A DNA stretch of 64,000 bases from Coprinellus micaceus (taxonomy: Eukaryota; Basidiomycota; Agaricomycetes; Agaricales; Psathyrellaceae). Under the pieces are notes generated by a model. It was given only the letters and a program-made list of their open reading frames with translations, was not told the DNA's origin and searched no databases. The stretch is taken from contig OX596340.1 in assembly GCA_951394405.1 (NCBI GenBank), forward strand, positions 2,108,001 through 2,172,000. Reading direction: 5' to 3'. How positions within the stretch are numbered: the stretch's first letter is position 1; each line of letters starts with the position of its first letter. Below, in pieces: positions 12,736-25,374 of the stretch. The translations under genes were made by a program, and so were the position numbers.

Positions 12736-13311
12736 CTAATATCCGTGGTACGCGGGCTGCACCGCGGCCGACGTCGAGGGAGATACAATGTTCTGCTCTC
12801 CGCTGAGCTCTGGGTCGGAGAAGACTGGGGGCTCCACTTCACTAACGGGCACACAGGAATCGAGAATGTGCCTGGAACAAGACGTACCGTACAGATAGCC
12901 ATCATTGTCGGTGAACTGCTCGAGTGTTTTGTTGTCGACGGTAGAGAGTGCGACCCGGTGGATGAGCTTGGGATTGATGTCATCCGACATCCACACCCCA
13001 ACGAGCGCAATCTCTGCACCCTCGTGATGGATACTATTGAGAGTAGAGTGGCGGTCTACGAGAGAGCGCTTAGACGGGGACGATGCAGCCCACCCAGTGC
13101 TTGAGATGCGTTGAAGATGTTTGAACACTTGGTATATCAGGGTCAAGGAGAATATCAGGGTCACAGCAAGGAGTGCTGTCGGGTAGGAGCGCGTTGAGAT
13201 ACGGGACTCGGAGCCACGAACTGAAGCGCACGGACAGGAGAGGAGGGTATCGAACGCCTGTTTGCAGGACTCAGCGCTCGCATTTTGCTCCATTCCGTAT
13301 AGCGCAGGCAT
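12736..13311 (-). CDS. Putative single-pass membrane protein, 191 aa
   Basis: A single open frame of 191 codons starts MPALYGMEQN. A Cys-containing N-terminal segment (SCKQAFDTLLSCPC) is followed by a strong membrane helix (ALLAVTLIFSLTLIYQVF) and a soluble acidic tail with VALSTVDNKTLEQFTDNDG. I do not recognise a family. It may contain undetected introns. It lies beside another small membrane protein gene in the same orientation, so the two could be related in function, but nothing proves it. Confidence 0.45.
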   Translation of the reverse strand: MPALYGMEQNASAESCKQAFDTLLSCPCASVRGSESRISTRSYPTALLAVTLIFSLTLIYQVFKHLQRISSTGWAASSPSKRSLVDRHSTLNSIHHEGAEIALVGVWMSDDINPKLIHRVALSTVDNKTLEQFTDNDGYLYGTSCSRHILDSCVPVSEVEPPVFSDPELSGEQNIVSPSTSAAVQPAYHGY

Positions 13312-13704
13312 TGCAGATATGGCATGTGCGGTAGGGGGTTTTCAGGAGAGAGTAGGGATGGAGGCCCAGATCCGAACAGAAGGTAGCGGCCAGCTTTAAA
13401 TCGTCCCAGATTTAGACGCCATTGGTTGAGCTGCTTTTGCCCAGACTCACCCTCGTTGCCTCGGCGTGTGCAGGCGTCCCACGAGGAACGCGCATGGAAC
13501 ACTTGGCTAGATTCGTCGCCATGGGGCGTGCAATACACAGCATCTCTACAGCTTTCTGTCACAGCAGTTCAGAAGATAACGGCCGCGAGGTTCAATTTAA
13601 CGTGGTTCTGACCGAATCGGGATGTGACTGATAGACGCCCATACATTCGATCACAATTCTCGGAAGGGAGTGATTCATTTTGAGTAATCTGGGCATAATA
13701 TCGT
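13312..13704. other. Intergenic region between two small minus-strand genes
   Basis: About 390 bases. No coding sequence could be supported. Presumably it is the promoter of the 12736-13311 gene and the 3' UTR of the next one. Confidence 0.4.
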
Positions 13705-14273
13705 TCATCTACTGATTGGTGTACCTGCAATACTCGGTACCTGGAGTAGGTTCGAATCCGGGATTTGTGGGACTGGTGACGATACACGAGATCCTACTTC
13801 GGGGAGTCGATACGTCAGCATTTACACAGCAGTAGGGACAATGCGGCCGTGACTGACCATTCTTTTGGCCAGGCTGGGTGGCACGGACTTTGGGTATCCC
13901 TTTTCGAGGCGGTGATGGCGATTTAGGAGGAGCAGATCGTGGGCGATGGGCGATGGGTTTCATCGTTCCATAAGATTGCGCGCAACTTGCTGTCCGGGGG
14001 CGAAGGGCACTCAACCCTCTAAGGCGCTCATTCTTTGTGACCCTTATCTGCTTCCACCTGTCCCATAGCGCCACACCGTAGAATGCAAGCAGTCCAAACA
14101 TCAAGAATACTTGCAATAGAAGTTAGATTGAGGCTCGACCATGGAATGAGAAATGACTACCCACTGCCAGCGATGTCATCAGACACGGTGAAGATTCTCA
14201 AACCAATTGATGAGGTCGCAGATTCGGTGGCGTGGCTTAGCGCACTGGAGCCAGAGTGAATGGGTAGGAACAT
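13705..14273 (-). CDS. Putative small membrane protein, 150 aa
   Basis: Three exons on the minus strand (14273-14165, 14109-13858, 13796-13705) join in frame to give 150 aa. The N-terminus reads MFLPIHSGSSALS. A membrane segment (IFLMFGLLAFYGVALW) follows, spanning the first splice junction, and then a basic, Pro/Ser-rich tail (RPRSAPPKSPSPPRKG). The family is unknown. The first donor (gtgggt) and the third exon are inferred from frame alone, so the C-terminus is uncertain. Confidence 0.4.
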
Positions 14274-14746
14274 GTTGCGTTTTCGCCAGCCCAAACCCGG
14301 TCGTCAAGATATACCAGAGCCAAGCTCTGACCCCACACAGCTATTCTGCGCAGTGGCGAGGATGATGTGGGTCAAGAAGCAAGCCGAGCAAAGGGGCAGT
14401 GCGTCTGGAGGGCTCGATCATAACGGCGTGACGGTTTGACCCCTTTGGTGTGTCACTTTAACGCCTCTGAACCGTTCTCGGCCATGATCCTTCATTCAGG
14501 GAATGGTCAAACAGTTCCAATGATTTGGGTTCGGAAGGATGGCGGAATGGGTATGCCCTCTTATTATGCCTACCTTGCTTGGACCAGGCAAGGACGGGTT
14601 TCGCAGGCCCGGTACCCCTGCACTGCAATTTCGCTTCGTTTCTTCGAAAAGCCATACACTTCTGAAAAGATAGCGCACCTTTCTCTGTAATCATATGGGC
14701 CTCGGAGCGGTGGTTGCCGCTGGTCGATCGAGGATCGAGAGAAGCC
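14274..14746. other. Divergent promoter region
   Basis: About 470 bases between the minus-strand gene starting at 14273 and the WD40 gene. No TATA box is obvious. Open frames on both strands here are short and uninformative. Confidence 0.4.
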
Positions 14747-17700
14747 ATGGTGGTCAGAGGACAAGTGTCAAGGCCTTGGACCTTGGTTAACCGGTTAACC
14801 GCAGCCGGGATCTCGGCATCTTCCCATCGGTCCCCGGCACCTATGCAGGCTCACAGGCTCACGGTCATCGTGTCGACTGGGCGCTTGTTCCTGATTCTCA
14901 TGACCTTTACTGTTCCCTTGACATTCTACAACACGGCATGTCTCGACGGCCAAGGTTCTAGCTCGTCGACTCCGTTCAATGCCATAGAATCTACCCTCCT
15001 TCGAAGCAAGCAGACCACATTCAAAACATGGATCAATCATGGTGGCGGCAGCGGTCTCGCGATCGGGTGCGAGGACGGGACTGTTTACCTTTTTCGAGAG
15101 CGGCCTTCTGAAGAGGTCGCTGTGGAAAAACCCGTGGAGAAACGAAAGAAGTCCTCTCAAAGTCGCCTTCAACTCCGGCCATCTCGCCCAGCGTCCCCAG
15201 GCTTGCCAAATCCCCTGTCTCCGACTTTCGCTGTCGCGCCAAGAGCTCAGGTCGTGTTGGGAGTGAACACCGAACAAGTCCAAGCGCCGAGGAATTATGT
15301 CGACTTTGATGACGAACCAGGACGGCTTAAAGATATTCTCAAGGGAAAGAATCCTCGAGAACGGGAACGGGACCGGGTATCCTCGGATTCGGTGTCGCTA
15401 GTAACAATCACCCCAGCACCAGCCAGCACCACGGAGGGGTCTAAGGTTCATCGCAAGGCAAGCTCCGCGAGGTCACTGCTATCTGTTGATTCATCCTCCC
15501 CAGGGCCTCAGTCTCCCTCTCTTCCACCATCTCCCACAGGGAAGGGCCCGGAAGTCGCCTATTCCCTGTCCCTTCAGTGCCACATTGTGCCAACTCAAGC
15601 CGGCCACGGCCATGCTATCCGATCCATCGGGGTCCTAGAAGGAGGGAGCCTCCTCGCCGCTCTCCACGAGAGTGGTTATCTCGCCATTTACTCGTCGCGG
15701 GACGGACATTGCATCGCATCGACCGTCGTAGCGGAATATCATGGAGGCCATGATTCTAGGGCAATCTGGTCTTGGTGCTCTCTTCAAGTTGCAGTGGTGG
15801 ACGAGGTGCGCCATGTACAAAACGAGCCAACACGGTTACTGACGTTGGAGTAGGCTCAAATCCTCTTTGCCATAGCTGCTACCGATTCCAACGTTTCGGC
15901 AGCTACCCCCGACATGGAGGAGAACTCTGTCGAGAAGTCGCAGATAGTCGCACTAAGAATCTCATGCGCAACCGAAGATATACAGATAGAGACGCTAGCT
16001 CATTGGGACGTCGAAGGTCCGGCCAAGGGTGTGGGCATTCACCAGGAGCTAGATGGTAAGAAATAAGCCGTACTGGCGCACACTCAACTCATACATTGTA
16101 GGCTCGTCAACACTGTCCACTATCAGCTCACAGGGCCACCTTCTCCTCCGTGCTATCTCATTCCCCGCTTCTCTTCCAGTTTCGTCCTCAGATACCCCGC
16201 CCATCACAGAATCCGATTCCTTCTCAGCGCTTGCCCTCCCTCTGCCTAGATCAATCAGATCCATTGTCACAAGGTCGGCCGATACCCTTTCTGTGAACCA
16301 GCAATCAATTACCACAACACCTCCCCTTCCGCCACCTCAAATCACATCCGACGAAGTCCTTGACGTTGGGAGTCTCATATCTGACTTGACCGTCACCGGC
16401 TTAAGCACAAGGAGCGTCGATGGCAAGCTCTACGGGATATTGTGGGCACACCATGAAATGACCGTAGGCCGTGAATCATCGAGTCCTTTCATAGACAGCG
16501 AGGCTGATTGACTGAAATTGGTCTGCCAGGTTTTCGAATACCACTCTTTCAATTTGCGCATCCTCTTCCAGACAGAAGTCTTTGACTTGGAAAGTGCCGA
16601 GTGGTTGGATGATGAGACATACGCTCTGGCGTACTGCGCAAGTCCCTTTGTTTCTCCCCATCAGACCAAGTGTTGATCTCTTTACAGGATCATGTCGACG
16701 TTTATCAGTTGCGGTGCACCAACACGGACGGGGACCACATCCATCGGGGTCTCGAGGACCACGAAGGCTCTCACTACAGGTACAACCAAGTCTAGGCAGC
16801 AGGCTACATGCTAATTGACCCCAACCCCATAGTCCCTCCCGCATTCATCATATATCAACGGGAGGACACTTCTCTTCAGCGTTTTCTCCTTTGGCTGGGT
16901 TCATCGTATCGAGAGCCGATCGTAACGGGCGTCTTCAGATTGTATCTTACCGGGTCACACCTTACTCACCTGACACCAAGTCCGGAGATGGATATGGCTT
17001 GCTCTGGCAGTCCTTTGTGAGGAACAGGGATACCGCCTCGTCACCACCTGCGATACAGAGCTCGTCAGTACCTTCTGACCTTGAAGTCATCATTCAAGGA
17101 TTTTGTGAGTTTGTCTTGAGTGCCAGGTTCGAAAGCGCCCTTACACCCCACAGCTGATGGGCGTATCCGCCAATTCAGCCTTGAGCAGATCGCATTCCAA
17201 GTGCCCCAACCATCTTCTGCGACCAAGCAGTCAGAACTTGCAGTTCCTGGAGCTATCGTTGGACTTCATATCACACAAAACACTCGAACGAAGGAGAGGT
17301 ACGTTTTGGGTGGTTCCGACGACGGTTCAGTTCTATTCTGGAACCTGAAGTAAGCCATAACTCAGCATACGTGCCCCTGTTTTCCTGCGAGCTGATGCTT
17401 CGCTTTTAGCACCTTCGAGCTTTGCGCACGCTGGATGGTCTTTTCTACGCCACTCACCCGCGCAGTCGAGTTTCAGGACAATCCTGGGCCCTTGCGGGGG
17501 TGTGTTCTTTGTATTGCCCAAGATGGCACGGTCGCTGTCATCGCTGTGGATGGCTTCCAATTGTGAGTATCGGACAATCATATCCCCTCGCCTGCGGGGC
17601 TTAACGCTTTGCAGCCTGTATATGATACCTGGAGCGCCATCGCCTCTAGAGCGCGTGTCGTTGGGCGACAGTAACCTTGCGCTGGTCTACGGGGGTAACC

Positions 17701-19915
17701 TTGCACGGTTGTGGGATGTTCGAACCAAGGAATTCTGGAGGTCAACTACCATCGACAAAGTTGAAGAGATGTTCAAGCAGGGCGGGTGGACGTCGTTGTA
17801 GGTTCCACGGATCATCTCTTTGCCTTTGCGCTCACAGAGACTTGAAGGGACATTGTCAGCGGTGTCAGCATTCCTGCATCCCTATGGTCGAATATCGCTC
17901 CGGCGTTCGACGGGACAGACGCAGGTACGCCAATCCACCTCTGTAAACCGCACCCCCGTTGTTGAAGAGATGCCAGCTGCCACACTGGAATTCGCTTTGG
18001 ACAAATTTGTGGTCGAGTGCGTGGCACTGACCAAGACCATTAGCACCAGCCGCGATGAAATTCAGGGCGTTCTCAGAGTCCTCGACCGGCTCCGATACTT
18101 CCTGTCCATCATGATCACCCCAGGTTTGAACAGCGACGTGGACTCCATTTGCACGGGCAAGCTGCATTTATGTCTAAGCACAGTCGGTGTCGGCCTGACG
18201 AGGTGAGATTTTTTCATCCCGAGCAGCCTGGTTGTCTGACGGGTCTGCAGCCACGGCACAGCGACTATTTACCCAACTGGGTGTGCACAGGATGCTTGGA
18301 CGGTGTCTGGAAACGTGTCCGCTGCTCGTATGCTGGCGATTGTCTTTGTCCTCAAGGCCATGGGGCTCTTCGAGGAGCTCTCCGAAGCAGCGAATACAGT
18401 TATCATTTTCTACACGTTGTCTCTGCAGTCTTGCGTAGGGCCCCGGTATGCGCCTCCAAGTCTAGAATGGCTAGGAAGGAGGTGGTTCGCTGCGGCAAGT
18501 TAGTGCAGCCCGCCCCGACTATCCCGAAACGATCTGACGAGTTTTGCAGCTGACCTGCGGCAATCTATTCGAATAGTATTCGATGCCACTCTGGCCCATT
18601 CAAGCGACCAGAATGCAATGATCCTTGCGGAGAAATGGCAACAATACCGTCGGTCAACCTTGTGCTAGGTTTCTCCTTAGCTATACTGACGATGCCGCAG
18701 TGCCTTCACTCCTACCTCCAGCGGAACGAGAAACTGAGAAGGCGGCATTAGCCCTCATGATCTGCGGGTCCATAGCCACAGAGAAGTTCACTCTCCTCTC
18801 AGTCGGGTGAGCGTCAGCCGAACCATACGCATCGCACTTCACTCATGGATAGATGCCTTCAGCGCCCTCACCGAGATATCCAAGTCACTCACTCTGTATC
18901 TACATGATGAAAAGTCTCTTCACAGAGCCCTAGCGATCGAACTGTGCTCCAAAGGGTTCCACGTCTGGCAACACTACGTCGACACCATGGAGATACTTCG
19001 CGCCTTATTCACTCTCGCAACTACTGTTCGCAAGGAGTCTATCTCGCCGCAGAACCTTAGTGCCCAAGCTAGGCTAGCCGTCATCAACATCGCGACGAAT
19101 CACACCCCTCTCTTCATGTCGACGCTGTGTCTTGATGTCTTGAGTCCTCCGACATTGGACCATCGGCGTGCGGTGATGCAGATCATCGCATTCTTGATTA
19201 GAAAGGCAAGAGGTCTCTGCTCCCATTCTCCAAGTTTCCACTGAAGCTACTCCACAGCGTCGTTATATCTTGCAGCCCAACCTACCAAGGTTAATGGAGG
19301 CTGTAGTGAAGTCTTTGGACCCCAACTCTAATGCAGACCGTGAAGCTGTTCTGGCGACTGCGACGGAAATCATTGCATTCGTCGTGAAGAAGTAAGTCTG
19401 TTCTCCCTGGCCAAAGTCCGTGGTTTTACGCCCTCCCCAGCTTCCCAAGTGTCGATTTCCACATGACCTCACAGCGCCTGGCCGTCGGTACAAACGAGGG
19501 CGCAGTGGTTATGTATGACTTGAAGACTGCTATCCGCCTATACGTGCTCGAAGGTCACAAGAGACAGTTAACGGCATGCAGCTTCTCGCCAGACGGCAGA
19601 CGACTCGTGACATTATCCCTGACCGAACAAGCTGTCTTGGTGTGGAAAGTAGGCTCGAGTTTTTCGAGCTTCTTCAACCCCGGTGCTCCTCCCAGGCAAG
19701 GACATGGAGGTTCGGACCCGTTCAAGACGCTGAACTTTAACATCGGACCTGAGGGTAAGGGTTTGTTGACTTTCGCCGCTGGGTGTTCCTGACTGTGCGT
19801 TGTTTTAGCTGTGATGTTAGTGGAAGAAACTTTGGACTTGGTCAAGTTCGAGTGGGTCGCCGATCGGAGCGTCAAAGTCAAGATCCGTGATAGCATCTTG
19901 ACTTTTAGCACTTGA
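14747..19915 (+). CDS. WDR7 / rabconnectin-3 beta-like WD40 protein
   Basis: A large multi-exon WD40-repeat protein. In animals WDR7 works with DMXL proteins in V-ATPase assembly; the same is inferred here. Checked junctions include 15805/15854 (gtgcgc...tag) and the segment 16078-16102. WD-like segments are LAIGCEDGTVYLF, LAALHESGYLAIYS, YVLGGSDDGSVLFWN, LALVYGGNLARLWDV, LAVGTNEGAVVMYDLKTA and SFSPDGRRLVTLS. The end is the most diagnostic: after VLVWKVGSSFSSFFNPG comes a conserved tail finishing VKVKIRDSILTFST at 19915, as in fungal WDR7 relatives. The middle (about 17.9-19.2 kb) is helical. The true start is uncertain: ATG 14747 is the first in frame, but the first 60 codons look unlike a beta-propeller and contain a perfect palindrome, so a later or spliced start is possible. 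Confidence 0.75.
14785..14800. repeat. Perfect 16 bp palindrome GGTTAACCGGTTAACC
   Basis: Two head-to-tail copies of GGTTAACC form one uninterrupted palindrome, 38 bases after the first ATG of the WD40 gene frame. If the true start is downstream, this is a promoter element. Confidence 0.6.
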
Positions 19916-20493
19916 ACTGCCCCTGTATTCTTGTAACCTACTATCAGCTATGAACGCACTTCCTCCCAGTGTCCCGTTCTCCACCGCCTGATTGGGTGGT
20001 CCATTCGATTCCGTTTAAAATTTCCACCCTAGTGGCTTGTTGTGGGCATTGTACCCGTGCACCCAGAGTCATCCCGGCTAGGACCTCCCCATTCCACCAC
20101 GTCCTCAGTGCTGAAGGTGTGCCTTTTGCAGCCAGCCATATCTCCACTGTTGCAGCTGACCACCCCATACGCCATGACGAAATGAAAACACTCTTGGGCA
20201 GCCCTATGGCCATATTCCCTCACCCAATCCATCTCCGTATCGAGCGTCGGTTGCTTGCGCGATTTCTGCTACGCAGCGATAAGGCCATGTTGTAGGCGCG
20301 ATTTACGCAGGATTTGCGGCCTTCTTTGTGTTTTGGTCGTGTTTTTGCCTGATGGGCGTCATGGCCTATTCATTTGTGCATAGCCGCTGGAACCATGGGT
20401 GCTCTCGGCCTGGGCCAAGTGGGAGATATATTTGAACGTTGTCGTAACCTCGAGCTCCCGCCCACCTTCGCTTATCCCCACCTCCCCATCACC
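19916..20493. other. Intergenic region upstream of the potassium transporter
   Basis: About 580 bases between two plus-strand genes. No supported coding sequence. A TATA-like gatatattt near 20421 could serve the transporter gene. Confidence 0.4.
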
Positions 20494-23400
20494 ATGGACA
20501 CCGAGAAGGTTGCTGTCGATCGTACCCCTGCCACGGCGCAAAAGAGGACCGCGCTCCAGGCTGGAGGCTTTCTCCTGCTCGTCCTGAGCTACCAGACTTT
20601 GGGCAAGTAATGTATTCACGCGTCTAGATCGATCGCTCACAGCTCACCAGGGATCATCTACTCCGACCTTGGGACTTCGCCCTTATATGTGCTCAACGGC
20701 ATCTGGCCTCCGTCAGGTCCTGTTCCCCCCAAGGAAGACGTAATGGGTGGAATCAGTGCCATCATCTGGGCACTTACTCTGATTCCCCTGACGAAATATG
20801 TGCGTCCCAGACTCCATTTCTCAAACGTCTATCGACTGACATTGTCACCTCTAGGTCTTCATCTCATTGTTCTTTGGGACAAAAGAGGGGGAGGGCGGAT
20901 CCTTCGCCCTCTTCCAGGGTCTCTATCCAGGAGCCGAGAAGGATTTTGATGCCGACCGAACCCTGACTGGTGAAAGCCACGAGCAACACCATCACCCACT
21001 CTCTGAGCATAGCATATCTTTCAAGGACAGGATTCGCTTCCCTCTTCTGATATGGGTATGTGGATTCTCCCGGTCGAACGAGTGGTCGATCTGAATCGCG
21101 AACTTTGGGTATAGTCGCTCTTTGGAACTGCCCTAACAATGGCTGATGGTGTCCTCACTCCGGCCGTGTCGATCACCAGCGCAGTAGGAGGCATTGCAGT
21201 CGCCAAGCCTTCTGTGTCTGGCGACCTTGTCCCCATATCCATTGTGCGTATATTTTGCTGCTCCTCACCGACAAGCTCATCCAATCCGCCCTCGTCAGGC
21301 ATTCATCTTGATCCTGTTCTTTGTCCAGCAATTCGGGACCCATAGGCTCGCCTTCACGTTCTCGCCAGGTGAGCGTCTACGATCCATATGATCATGCAGA
21401 CTTGTTGAAGTAACGAACCGCATACAGTTGCGCTGATATGGTTCCTGCTACTCATTGGAACGGGCATCTACAACATAACCACATTCCCCGGGATATTCAG
21501 GGCGTTCGACCCATCGAGGGCCGTAATGCGTGCGTACCCATTCAGCACCTAGAGTTTCCCAAATCCGACCACTTCGTTCGCCCTAAGTGTTTGTGCGAAC
21601 GAAGCACTACGATCACCTCGCTGGTATCCTTTTAGCCGTCACCGGGTCAGAGGCCATGTTCGCCAACCTTGGGCAGTTCAACGCCGGATCTATTCGTGTA
21701 AATCTACATGCTCTACTCCAGTCCCCTCGCCCATCTAACTGTGACTGTGACTAGATCTCCTTCTGCTTCTTCACTTACCCAGCCCTCGTGTTAGCATACC
21801 TCGGGCAAGGTGCGCGGCTCATCAGTGACGGAGAAGCCGTCATCGACAGCGTCTTCTATCGCACAATCCCCGGCCCTGTGAACGGACCTCTCTACTGGTG
21901 CGCCGCTCGCACCCTACCCCCCAGAATATTCCGCTGAAGTATGCCGCATCCAGGATCGTGTTCGTCTTCGCCGTCGCAGCCACACTTGTCGCTTCGCAAG
22001 CCATGATCACCGCTACCTTCAGCCTCACTCAACAGGTCATCAACCTTAAGTCCCTCCCCCCGATTCGAATGGTCCACACCTCCGACACCGTCCAGGGTCA
22101 GGTATATGTTCCCGCGGTGAACTGGATCCTGATGATCCTCACCATCGTTTTCGTGGCCGCCTTCAAGGACTTGGCCGCGTTGACGAATGCGTATGGTTTT
22201 GCCGTGGCTACGGTCATGCTGTCGACAACTGGGCTGCTGGCGATTCAGATGTTTTATGTCAAGAGGTGGCCAATTATTGTGGCGATTCTTTTCTTCATAG
22301 TATGGGGATTTATTGACGGCGAGTCACGACCTCATTGCACCGCTGTGTATTTTCTGACCTTGGAATCCGCAGGACTATTCTGGGGAGCATCCCTCAGGAA
22401 GATTCCTCATGGAGCATGGGTACCTCTTATGATCGGTGGGATCTTGTAAGATGTTCCATTTCTGCTCTGATGACTTAACACTGAGCACGGCATGCTAGGA
22501 CTCTCCTCATGACTCTGTGGACGTGGGGAAAGGTGCGGACCATGATTATATTGCCCTAGCGTGTATCATACTAAAACTTCAAGGTTCTCTCAGAGTCTCG
22601 AGGACGATTTCGACGGCGCCAATCGAATGAATCTGCGCCATTTCATCGGACTACGCCCAGCCTCATCCACACAATCTCGCAGGCACAGCATCACAGCCAT
22701 TGAGCAAGAAGAGTATGATGCAGGAAATGCTGTCGCGCTCACTGAAATGTACTTATTCCAAAAGACGGGTTCTCACGACCGGGATCTCCTCCAAGACGAG
22801 AAGGTCGCTACGGTCGATGATCACCAGGAGCTTGCAAGGATCCCTGTGTGCGCTGTATTCTATAAGATTGCCCAAGGCCAGGGTGTCCCCCATACCTTCA
22901 TTGGTAAGCCTGACCTATCCAGCTCCACGAAACGGAACCAGGATTGATTTCCCCCATCCCAGGCTTCACTCGTCAATGGCCTGCTTTGCCTAGGGTTGTG
23001 GTGAGTGGCAGTCCTCCCAAGCATGATTACGCTTAAACCCCGGAACTGACGCGGCCACAAGATCTTCCTCTCAGTCTGTGTTCTCCCTGTTTCCAGCGTG
23101 GAACCGGACGACAGGTATATGGTCACCAAGGTTCGGTCTTTGGAAGGTTTCTATGGCGTGACGTACTATCTCGGATTCAGAGAAGAGTTCGACGTTCAGG
23201 TGTGTGCGAGCGCAGGGACTACCCTCCTTCCTATGTCTAACCGTTGTTCTCTTTGTATTACGTAGGTCAAAGACGTGATTCGGAAGATCGTTCAACTTGA
23301 ACGGGCTACGAACCCAAACGCCGCCCCCATCGTCCAGCAGATTCAAGAAGTCGCGAACAATCCTACTCATATGTGGGTTTCCAATATATTAACTCACACT

Positions 23401-23722
23401 TCAACCCTTATTGTCCTCCGATAGTGCACCTCACTACCATGTCATCGCGAAACCCGTGAACGGGCCCGGCTTCGCCATCCCGGTTCTCAGCTATCTCAGA
23501 AAACTGCTCATTGAAGATCTGTATCGACGCCTCGGTAGGTCTCTTACCTGCACTAGGCTAGAGTACCGACCCTCATAAAATTTGAAATAGCAACCATGTT
23601 CCCTGAAACTGGGAACTGGGTCACTTCATCGGACAAGTATGTGCTATTTCCTTTGGCTCGCAACCTCGTCACTAATCAGTCTTGGCAGAATCATCCACGT
23701 CGGAGTCAACGCTGTGATATAA
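20494..23722 (+). CDS. High-affinity potassium transporter, HAK/KUP/KT family
   Basis: A K+ uptake protein of the plasma membrane with about 12 membrane segments, split by many short introns. The start MDTEKVAVDRT at 20494 fits. Family landmarks are IIYSDLGTSPLYVLNG, YVFISLFFGTKEGEGGSFAL, LYPGAEKDFDADRTLTGE, SLFGTALTMADGVLTPAVSI and NITTFPGIFRAFDPSRAV. The C-terminal cytosolic part contains VCAVFYKIAQGQGVPHTF and ends KIIHVGVNAVI. The first intron (20603-20650) uses a GC donor (gcaagt); no GT donor keeps the frame into GIIYSDLG. Length and motif order look complete, so it is probably functional. Confidence 0.9.
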
Positions 23723-23949
23723 TTTATCTATGCAGAACGCAGTGCCTTTGTAGACTCCCTGTTTCGCCCTTTTCTACTCCTTGAATATACCCCGCATTTT
23801 CCGCGAATTTGCAGTGATAGGCGCCGGGTCCGCTGTTCAGATTAATGACCGCGATTAGCTAAAGCGGGCCCAGTAATCAATTGATCAAGTTCAATTCTCT
23901 TCATTGACGCCTTCCTTTATTCTCTTTCCACTACCTTCACGACCTCATC

Positions 23950-25225
23950 ATGACCACTGCCTTCTCTTTGAAGGGACGAGCTCTCAAGCTCGACACCGCG
24001 GCGGACGTTGAGCCCCTTATCAACGGTGTCGATCCCTCAACGCTGACGGAGATCATCCTCGAAGGCAATACCATCGGTGTCGACGCGTCCAAGGCACTCG
24101 CAAAGTTCATCTCGCAGGCTGTGAACATCAAAGTATGCCCCAATTCTATACAAGTCCACCAAATTATCCGCTAAACTGACGCGCTCACCCCGTTAGGTTG
24201 CCAACTTCGCCGACATCTTCACCGGTCGCCTGATCACTGAGATCCCGCAAGCGCTGAGCGCCCTCTGCGATGCCCTGATCGATAAAACCTCCCTCGTCGA
24301 GATTAACCTAAACGACAATGCCTTCGGTGGCCGCTCAGTCGACCCCATGGTCCCCTTCCTCACTCAGAACCGCAGCTTCCAAATCCTCAGACTGAACAAC
24401 AACGGACTCGGTCCCGCAGGCGGGACGGTCATCGCCGCCGCCCTTCTCGAGTCAGCACAGCTCTCAAAGGCAGCGGGGCAAAAGTCCAACCTCCGTACTG
24501 TCATTTGCGGGCGGAATCGTCTAGAAAACGGGTCTGCGGACAAGTGGGCTGAGGCGTTCGCGGAGCATGGAGGGTTGGTGGAGGTCCGAATGCCACAGAA
24601 CGGTATCAGGATGGAGGGTGTGATCGAGCTTGCGAGGGGATTGGCGAAGAACCCTACGATCGAGACCCTCGATTTCCAGGATAATGCGTTTAGTGTGGAT
24701 GGGAGTCTAGATGGCATCGCGGAGTGGACAGCGGCGTTGAAAAGCTGGCCTGAACTGCATACCCTGAACTTATCGGACTGCATCATTTCGACGGAGGGAG
24801 AAGTCCCGATGTTGCTCAAGGCGCTCGCGGAAGGGTCGAATCCCAAGCTCAAAGTCCTACAACTGGAAAATGACAACCTGGAGGGAGAATCGATCACACT
24901 TTTGGCCGAAGTAATTGGAACGACTCTCAAAAATGTCCAAAGGCTGGAGATTCAATGGAACGACTTCGATGAGGAGGATGAAAACCTCGAAACCCTTGGC
25001 GATAGCTTGAAGCAGCGTGGGGGCAAGCTGATTGCCACCGAGGAGGACGAAGAGGAAGAAGAAGAACTAGAGGGCGAGGAAGAGACTCCTGAGGAGGAGG
25101 AAATCAAAACGGCACCCCCTGTGGTTGCTGAGGCGATCAAGGAGGAGGGGAAGGAGCCCAAGAAGGTCGAAGAGAAGGGGTCCGTGGACGACCTGATCGC
25201 CAAACTCAGCGAAGTCAAGATCTAA
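23950..25225 (+). CDS. rna1: Ran GTPase-activating protein (RanGAP/Rna1)
   Basis: Activates GTP hydrolysis by Ran in the cytoplasm, setting the gradient for nuclear transport. Two exons, 23950-24132 and 24197-25225, give 403 aa, close to yeast Rna1. The protein is a leucine-rich-repeat array of RanGAP type: TLTEIILEGNTIGVDASKAL, SFQILRLNNNGLGPAGG, CGRNRLENGSADKWAEAF, MPQNGIRMEGVIEL, TLDFQDNAF and LEIQWNDFDEEDE. It ends in the expected long acidic tail (EEDEEEEEELEGEEE). The Arg in RNRLENG matches the conserved RanGAP segment. Single-copy housekeeping gene, tail to tail with the SAC3-domain gene. Confidence 0.95.
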
Positions 25226-25374
25226 TTCCTTGCTTCACTCACTGTCTGTTCTTGCATATTTGACTTTTATCGGGCTGTACGATTTCAACATGAGTACTAA
25301 ACTTTCACGGGGCATGCTGTTTTGCTTATAATTTGTTGTAGACTATACCAAAGACGCGGCTGGGTCGCTATGAC

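Noticed and set aside
13749..13759. GGTTCGAATCC, a perfect tRNA B-box sequence
   Set aside because: The bases on either side do not form a T-stem, no A-box or acceptor stem is found at the right distances, and the place lies in a small gene's exon.
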